Below are positions 12,877 to 17,420 of a stretch of DNA of 17,420 nt, piece by piece. The stretch is from JBCDBD01 sp039184335. GTDB taxonomy: Bacteria > Bacteroidota > Bacteroidia > Flavobacteriales > Flavobacteriaceae. The notes below the pieces were generated by a model. That model was not told where the DNA came from. It searched no databases and saw only the letters and a list, made by a program, of their open reading frames with translations. Where the stretch lies: NCBI GenBank assembly GCA_039184335.1, contig JBCDBD010000052.1:1-17420 (forward strand). Direction: 5' to 3'. Positions within the stretch are counted from its first letter, which is position 1, and every line of letters starts with the position of its first letter. The position numbers and the translations under genes are program-made.

Positions 12877-15402
12877 TTACAAAACCTTTACCCATTGCTT
12901 GGGCATTTTTTGTTCACGCATTGGAACAAAGACCAAGTTGTCATCCTCTTCTTCGCTATTTACGAAATGATTGAAGCGCTTCATCATTTCAGGACTGTTT
13001 ATTGCTTGCGTCCACTCACATTCATACCTGTTTACAAGGGTTTGCATCTCTTTTTCCAAATCTTCTGCAATACCTATTTTATCATCAATGACTACTTCTT
13101 TTAGGTAATCCAATCCGCCTTCAAGTGCTTCCAACCAAGCAGCCGTTCGTTGTAAGGGTTTTGCCGTGCGCATGTAGAACATTAAAAAGCGGTCTACATA
13201 TTTGACCACGGTTTCATTGTCAATCTGTTCGGCTAGTAATTGGGCATGGCGTGGATTTGCTCCGCCATTGCCACCCACATAAAGGTTCCATCCACCCTCA
13301 ACCGCAATCAGGCCAAAATCTTTGCCTCTTGCTTCGGCACATTCGCGGATACATCCTGAAACTCCTCCTTTAATTTTATGGGGCGCACGAATACCGCGGT
13401 AGCGATTCTCCAACTCAATACCGAAGCTCACACTTTCATCCATTCCATAGCGGCACCAGGTAGAACCCACACAGGTCTTGACGGTACGCAACGATTTACC
13501 ATAGGCATGTCCGCTTTCAAAGCCATGGGCAATCAAATCTTTCCATATCAAAGGTAACTGCCTTAAGGTTGCCCCAAACAGATCAATTCGAACACCGCCG
13601 GTAATTTTGGTATATAAGTCATACTTTTTGGCAATCTGCCCTAGGGCAATTAATTTGTCAGGCGTGATTTCACCACCGGGAACACGGGGAACAACGGAAT
13701 AGGTACCATTGCGCTGAATATTGGCCAAAAAACGGTCGTTTGAATCTTGAATGGCATATTCCTTGTTCGCTGTGTCTGCATGTATCGTAGCCATTAAAGA
13801 GGCAACAACAGGTTTACAGATCTCACAACCGTGGCCTCCGTTACCATGATTATCCAATACCTCATTAAAGGTTTGATATCCCTTTACCTGTATAATGTTA
13901 TACAACTCTTGACGATTGTAATCAAAATGCTCACATATATGGTCTTTGATCTCAATACCCAATGATTTTAATGTGGCTTCTGTTAAATTCTTTAGCATGG
14001 GCTTGCAACCCCCACAGCCTGTACCCGCTTTTGTACAACCTACAACACCTGCCAAATCTGTAGCTTCCCCACTTTCTATAGCACTACATATTTGTCCTTT
14101 GGTCACACTTTCACAAGAACATATTTGGGCTTCTTCCGGTAGATCCATGACATCTCCTAAGGCACCACCACCTTCGGTGGTTGGCAAAATCAATTGTGCT
14201 GCATCTTCAGGAATGGTCATTGCATTGAGGTACATTTGGTGTAAGATGCTATAATCTTCAGCATCACCCACTAAAATTCCCCCTAGAAGCGTCTTGCCAT
14301 CGTGACTGATATTGATACGCTTGTAAAGGTGTTTGGTCTTATTCTCATAAATGATGGAGTGCCCTTTTTCAGCGGGCATAAACGGTGCACCAAAACTGGC
14401 TACATCTACACCGATCAGTTTCAATTTGGTGGACATGTCGATATCTTCTGCCATCGTCACATCAGTGTCGCCCAGTATTTGTTTGACGGCAACTTCGGCC
14501 ATATCGTAACCGGGGGCCACCAAACCGTAGATCATTTGATTGTAAAGTGCTATCTCACCAATGGCATAAATGTTCTCATCTGAAGTTTTCATGGTATTGT
14601 CCACCACGATGCCACCCCTGACGCCTACTTCAAGCCCACAGGCCCTACCCAATTCATCCCTTGGCCGTATACCAGCAGATATAATGAGCATATCAACCTC
14701 CAAGATATCATCCTCACCGAACTCCATCCCAACAATCTTACCCTCACCCAAAATCTGGTTTGTTGCCTTGCTTAAGTGGATGTTGAGCCCTATAGACTCC
14801 AATTTAAGTTGTAAAACAGCACTGCTTCTGGCATCCAATTGCCGTGGCATCAGTTTTGGCGCAAATTCTACGATATGGGGCTCCAAACCCATATCCAGTA
14901 CCGCTTTTCCGGCCTCCAAGCCTAACAGTCCGCCCCCGAGCACAGCGGCTCTTGCATTCGGTTTTTTCGTCTTAAGTTTGGCTGCATACGCCATCATGCC
15001 TTCTAGGTCGTCAATGGTCCTGTAAACAAAAACCCCCTCTTTTTCCACGCCTTTAATTGGTGGCACAAAGGCAGAAGAACCAGTGGCCATGACCAAGTAA
15101 TCGTATGAAAACTCGCGGCCCTTGGCTGTCTCTATCATTTTTGAAGCCCTTTTGATATCTGTTACGCGCTCATCGATAATTACATCAATGTTGTTTTTAG
15201 TGTACCATTCCATCGGGGCCATTTCCAAAGCATTGGCGTCCTGATTTTCAAAATACGCACTTAGGTGTACCCGATCATAGGCTACCCGGGGTTCTTCACC
15301 AAAAACAATGAGCTTGAAGGATTCCCTTGGGGCTTGGGCCGTAAATTTTTCGCAAAATTTATAACCCACCATTCCATTGCCGATAACAAGAATCGTTTTC
15401 AT
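12877..15402 (-). CDS. nirB: Nitrite reductase (NADH) large subunit, NirB
   Basis: The ATG at 15402 (841 residues) begins exactly with the FAD-binding strand MKTILVIGNGMVGYKF; the 10 extra residues from 15432 would run into the promoter. Domains: FAD/NAD(P)H oxidoreductase (1-410) with a second nucleotide loop AAVLGGGLLGLEAG at 142-155; BFD-like [2Fe-2S] domain with C428, C430, C463 and C466; a second BFD-like segment with C490, C526 and C529; ferredoxin-like half domain (about 555-630); siroheme/[4Fe-4S] domain with C644, C650, C684 and C688 (VKTCVGSTWC, VSGCIRECAE). Electrons pass from NADH through FAD and iron-sulfur centres to siroheme, reducing nitrite to ammonium by six electrons. Length is usual. 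It is the first gene of a six-gene operon and divergent from the methyltransferase gene that starts siroheme synthesis. Confidence 0.95.
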   Translation of the reverse strand: MKTILVIGNGMVGYKFCEKFTAQAPRESFKLIVFGEEPRVAYDRVHLSAYFENQDANALEMAPMEWYTKNNIDVIIDERVTDIKRASKMIETAKGREFSYDYLVMATGSSAFVPPIKGVEKEGVFVYRTIDDLEGMMAYAAKLKTKKPNARAAVLGGGLLGLEAGKAVLDMGLEPHIVEFAPKLMPRQLDARSSAVLQLKLESIGLNIHLSKATNQILGEGKIVGMEFGEDDILEVDMLIISAGIRPRDELGRACGLEVGVRGGIVVDNTMKTSDENIYAIGEIALYNQMIYGLVAPGYDMAEVAVKQILGDTDVTMAEDIDMSTKLKLIGVDVASFGAPFMPAEKGHSIIYENKTKHLYKRINISHDGKTLLGGILVGDAEDYSILHQMYLNAMTIPEDAAQLILPTTEGGGALGDVMDLPEEAQICSCESVTKGQICSAIESGEATDLAGVVGCTKAGTGCGGCKPMLKNLTEATLKSLGIEIKDHICEHFDYNRQELYNIIQVKGYQTFNEVLDNHGNGGHGCEICKPVVASLMATIHADTANKEYAIQDSNDRFLANIQRNGTYSVVPRVPGGEITPDKLIALGQIAKKYDLYTKITGGVRIDLFGATLRQLPLIWKDLIAHGFESGHAYGKSLRTVKTCVGSTWCRYGMDESVSFGIELENRYRGIRAPHKIKGGVSGCIRECAEARGKDFGLIAVEGGWNLYVGGNGGANPRHAQLLAEQIDNETVVKYVDRFLMFYMRTAKPLQRTAAWLEALEGGLDYLKEVVIDDKIGIAEDLEKEMQTLVNRYECEWTQAINSPEMMKRFNHFVNSEEEDDNLVFVPMREQKMPKQWVKVL

Positions 15403-15429
15403 TAGTTGCTTCGATTTAAAAACGTTCAA

Positions 15430-15452
15430 CAAAATTACGTATAATTACGTAT
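15430..15452 (-). promoter_or_regulatory. nirB promoter: -7 element with tandem TACGTA dyad
   Basis: On the minus strand TAATTTTG (15430-15437) matches the TAnnTTTG -7 consensus and lies 27 bases from the nirB ATG. It is joined directly to two TACGTA palindromes (15436-15441 and 15446-15451), spaced by 4 bases; in plus orientation the pair reads TACGTATAATTACGTA. A 10-base period places both on one helix face. No -33 TTTG is seen, as expected if the promoter needs an activator or is masked by a repressor. Confidence 0.5.
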
Positions 15453-15476
15453 TTTAATAATATTTATATCAAAAAA

Positions 15477-15515
15477 ATTACGTATTCTTGTTGCGGAATT
15501 GGCAAAACAACGTAT
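15477..15515 (+). promoter_or_regulatory. cobA promoter region with TACGTA and a related site
   Basis: A third ATTACGTAT (15477-15485) runs into TATTCTTG (15483-15490), one mismatch from TAnnTTTG, in the direction of the methyltransferase gene. The join TACGTATTCTTG mirrors TACGTAATTTTG at nirB. A weaker copy, CAACGTAT, is at 15508-15515, 13 bases before the ATG. Confidence 0.4.
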
Positions 15516-15527
15516 TAAACAATCGAA

Positions 15528-16304
15528 ATGAAGCAATTGGGGAAACCACCTAAAGTTACCTTGGTCGGTGCTGGTCCAGGCAGCAAAGACTTGATTACCA
15601 TAAGGGCTTTGAAAGTTATACAAGGTGCCGATGTCATTTTATATGATGCCCTGATAGATCAATCATTATTGAATGAGGCCCAAAAAGGAATCCCAAAAAT
15701 ATACGTAGGTAAACGTAGTGGAAAACATTATACCACACAAGAAAGGACCAACTCGCTTTTGGTCGAATATGCTTTTACCCATGGTCATGTGGTACGGTTA
15801 AAGGGAGGAGATCCCTTTGTCTTTGGTAGGGCTTCAGAAGAGATTGCGCATGTGGAGTCTTTCGGAATTCCCGTCAACGTGGTACCAGGTGTTACCAGTG
15901 CCCTAGCCGTACCTTCGGGCCAGGGCATTCCTTTGACCAAAAGAGGCATCGCCACAAGTTTTTGGGTAATGACAGGCACAAAAAGGGATGGTAGTTTTTC
16001 TGAAGATCTGGTTTTGGCAGCAAAATCTTCTGCAACTATGGTTATTTTAATGGGTGTTCGAAAATTTGTTGAAATTACCCATGAAATCAAGAAATATCGA
16101 GGCGCACTGACACCGATTGCCCTTATTCAAAATGGCACCTTGAAAAATGAAGCTTGTATTATTGGCACACTGAACAATGCTGCTGTATTGTTTGAAAGGG
16201 TCGATACCTCAGCACCTGGCATTATCGTTGTAGGCAATGTGGTCTCTGAGCATCCATCTTTCTTTGAAGATGAAATAATGAGGGTTTTACACTCTGAATT
16301 TTAA
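15528..16304 (+). CDS. cobA: Uroporphyrinogen-III C-methyltransferase (SUMT)
   Basis: A 258-residue protein with all hallmarks of the enzyme that adds two methyl groups from S-adenosylmethionine to uroporphyrinogen III, giving precorrin-2: VTLVGAGPGSKDLITIRAL at 10-28, VILYDALID near 36-44, RLKGGDPFVFGRASEE at 90-105, VVPGVTSALAVPSGQGIPLT at 118-137 and RGIATSFWVMTG. It is the monofunctional form, about the normal length; the dehydrogenase/chelatase is the separate gene at 9395. It is divergent from nirB across a 125-base region carrying shared TACGTA motifs, so cofactor synthesis and nitrite reduction are likely controlled together. A hairpin terminator candidate follows 41 bases after the stop. 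The symbol cobA is used in the SUMT sense; sumT or cysG (C-terminal domain) are alternatives. Confidence 0.93.
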   Translation: MKQLGKPPKVTLVGAGPGSKDLITIRALKVIQGADVILYDALIDQSLLNEAQKGIPKIYVGKRSGKHYTTQERTNSLLVEYAFTHGHVVRLKGGDPFVFGRASEEIAHVESFGIPVNVVPGVTSALAVPSGQGIPLTKRGIATSFWVMTGTKRDGSFSEDLVLAAKSSATMVILMGVRKFVEITHEIKKYRGALTPIALIQNGTLKNEACIIGTLNNAAVLFERVDTSAPGIIVVGNVVSEHPSFFEDEIMRVLHSEF

Positions 16305-16345
16305 TGCTTTCTTTGGTTTATTGGTTAGAAAAATGGATATCGTTT

Positions 16346-16376
16346 TTAAAATTGCTATTTTTAAAAGCAATTTTAA
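16346..16376 (+). terminator. Probable terminator downstream of cobA
   Basis: TTAAAATTGCT (16346-16356) and AGCAATTTTAA (16366-16376) form a perfect 11-bp stem with a 9-base loop. It is AT-rich with only two G-C pairs, and the arm ends in TTTTAA. Its place between two genes of the same direction, 41 bases after the cobA stop, fits a terminator; the stem could serve either strand. Confidence 0.5.
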
Positions 16377-16421
16377 TGTACTTCCTAAAAATTGCTACCC
16401 ACCACCGATTTACAATAAGAG

Positions 16422-16460
16422 TTCACCATTAAAATACGTATTAATACTTAAATTGGTGAA
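16422..16460. promoter_or_regulatory. Inverted repeat with TACGTA upstream of the fnr-like gene
   Basis: TTCACCA (16422-16428) and TGGTGAA (16454-16460) are exact inverted repeats 25 bases apart. Between them lie TACGTA (16435-16440) and the perfect palindrome GTATTAATAC (16438-16447). The block is 50-88 bases before the ATG, a usual place for a control site, and shares TACGTA with the nirB-cobA region. Confidence 0.4.
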
Positions 16461-16509
16461 AAGATTGTAAAAAAAAGCAATCGTTATACTGTTTAAGCTT
16501 ATATAAAGC

Positions 16510-17274
16510 ATGTCGGACATCGGAAGATATTGGGAGAATCATGACACAAAATCAAAGGGCTCTATTGCTTTAAAGGTTTCGTGCAAGAGTTGTGAAAATG
16601 AAAATTGTTTGACAAAACGAAATATGGGCTCGTCCATTGTTAGTAGACTTACGTTAGGCAAGAATGAAATCAACTGCAAAAAAGGACAGCAGTTCATTAT
16701 TGAAGGAGCCCCGGTCAACGGACTGTTTTTTATCTTAAAAGGTTGTGTAAAAGTGTTTAGGACCGGAATCAACGGCCGGGAGCAGATCGTTCGGTTTGCA
16801 AAAGCGGGGGAATTGATTGGACATAGAGGGTTTGGTACGGAAGAGTATTATCCAATTGGTGCCATTGCCCTTGAAAATGCCGTATTGTGCTATTTCTCAA
16901 AAGAACGGTTACAAGAAGTACTGCGCAGCGACGCTTCATTTGCCTATGAACTGATGCTTTTTTACGCCAATGAATTGAATCGGAGCGAAGCCAAAGTCAA
17001 ATCACTGTCACAAATGACGGTACGTGAACGGGTAATAGATACACTCCTTTATATTAACCGTAAGTTTGGCCAATATGATGGATTTATAAATCTGTCATTG
17101 AGCAGAAAAGAATACGCTGATTATGCAGGAACAACAGAGGAACAGGTAATCAGAACACTTTCCCAATTAAAAAAAGAACAACTTATCATTACCAGGGGAA
17201 AACAGATTGGTATAGTTCATATAGCCCTTTTAAGAAAGGAAATTTCAGAACATAATTTTTTTCTGGACACCTAA
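16510..17274 (+). CDS. Crp/Fnr-family regulator, FNR-type with candidate [4Fe-4S] cysteines
   Basis: A 254-residue regulator with N-terminal cysteines C25, C28 and C33 (VSCKSCENENC), a cyclic-nucleotide-type beta barrel (about 45-140) and a C-terminal winged helix-turn-helix with SLSRKEYADYAGTTEEQVIR and LSQLKKEQLI. C127 in ENAVLCYFSKE aligns with C122 of E. coli FNR (ETSMVCEIP), so a complete four-cysteine set for an oxygen-sensitive [4Fe-4S] cluster may be present; the spacing C-x2-C-x4-C is one residue shorter than in E. coli. In the recognition helix the FNR Glu and Arg are kept, but the Ser before Arg is Ile, so target preference may differ. It is probably a control gene for the neighbouring nitrite and siroheme genes; direct regulation is inference. 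Its stop is only 14 bases from that of a transposase on the other strand. Confidence 0.88.
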   Translation: MSDIGRYWENHDTKSKGSIALKVSCKSCENENCLTKRNMGSSIVSRLTLGKNEINCKKGQQFIIEGAPVNGLFFILKGCVKVFRTGINGREQIVRFAKAGELIGHRGFGTEEYYPIGAIALENAVLCYFSKERLQEVLRSDASFAYELMLFYANELNRSEAKVKSLSQMTVRERVIDTLLYINRKFGQYDGFINLSLSRKEYADYAGTTEEQVIRTLSQLKKEQLIITRGKQIGIVHIALLRKEISEHNFFLDT

Positions 17275-17288
17275 TAAATAGAAATGAT

Positions 17289-17420
17289 TTAAACTTTTTC
17301 ATTTTTCTTTTTCATAAACTTTTTTAGGGCAATGACCATGAATGCCAAGTAGTTGAATCCTTTCCAGCTTTCGGTGGTGGTATCGAACCTGTTGAGCAGG
17401 GAACGGAAGCTGTCCATCCA
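17289..17420 (-). CDS. C-terminal end of a transposase, IS5-like (5' part outside window)
   Basis: The minus strand is open from the window edge to a TAA at 17289-17291 and gives 43 residues, beginning WMDSFRSLLNRFDTTTESW and continuing with GFNYLAFMVIALKKF and a lysine-rich end. This resembles the end of IS5-type DDE transposases, where ERTxAWMDSFRxLLxRF is usual; the assignment is from memory and the IS family is not certain. The catalytic residues and the other end lie outside the window. It faces the fnr-like gene with 14 bases between stops, so an insertion-sequence end must lie in or beside the 3' end of that gene. No terminal inverted repeat can be identified with only one end visible. 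Confidence 0.6.
   Translation of the reverse strand, partial: WMDSFRSLLNRFDTTTESWKGFNYLAFMVIALKKFMKKKNEKV

Noticed and set aside
14570..15025. Open frame of 151 codons antisense to nirB
   Set aside because: It overlaps the conserved FAD/NAD domain of NirB on the other strand and its product is Ser/Pro-rich without family features.
1..17420. CRISPR arrays, tRNA or rRNA genes, toxin-antitoxin pairs and phage genes
   Set aside because: No regularly spaced repeats, no rRNA-like or cloverleaf-like sequence recognised, and all gene-sized frames are explained by the listed genes.

Overview
The window looks like chromosomal DNA of a marine-type Bacteroidetes bacterium, most likely Flavobacteriaceae. 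Evidence seen: AT-rich intergenic DNA, promoter elements matching the Bacteroidetes -7 consensus TAnnTTTG, families typical of that phylum (DUF5777 barrel, tRNA_anti-like OB fold, DUF7009, DUF4202), and best-recognised proteins of flavobacterial character. The genus cannot be fixed from the sequence alone.

Layout. (1) Bases 1-2474, plus strand: the 3' end of a secreted protein, a short and possibly frameshifted lipoprotein gene, then a tightly overlapping cell-envelope cassette (membrane-anchored OB-fold protein, YceI-like lipid-binding protein, DUF5777 outer-membrane barrel). (2) Bases 2460-7746, minus strand: a TetR regulator, a large MMPL/RND exporter, a LolA-like outer-membrane lipoprotein-sorting protein and an outer-membrane beta-barrel. 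This reads as one lipid or hydrophobic-compound export module. Two matching operator-like sites sit inside the tetR and exporter promoters. (3) Bases 7879-8970, plus: a membrane-bound class III nucleotide cyclase. (4) Bases 15402-9046, minus: a six-gene nitrite reductase operon, nirB-nirD-DUF4202-NarX-like histidine kinase-precorrin-2 dehydrogenase/ferrochelatase-DUF7009, with overlapping or very short junctions. (5) Bases 15528-16304, plus, divergent from nirB: uroporphyrinogen-III methyltransferase. (6) Bases 16510-17274, plus: an FNR-type regulator with a full set of candidate iron-sulfur ligand cysteines. (7) At the right edge, the 3' end of a transposase on the minus strand, only 14 bases from the stop of the FNR gene.

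How it works together (inference from families). NirBD reduces nitrite to ammonium with NADH and needs siroheme. The methyltransferase makes precorrin-2 from uroporphyrinogen III, and the CysG-N-like enzyme oxidises it and may insert iron, so both steps flank NirBD. The kinase has a NarX/NarQ-like nitrate/nitrite-sensing P-box, and the FNR-like protein may sense oxygen. A repeated TACGTA motif next to the nirB and cobA start regions, and again upstream of the fnr-like gene, is the best candidate for a shared regulatory site.

I did not find a clearly new defence or mobile system. The points most worth a second look are the TACGTA regulatory motif, the role of DUF4202 and DUF7009 in siroheme-nitrite metabolism, the kinase without a visible response regulator, and the TetR operator pair.
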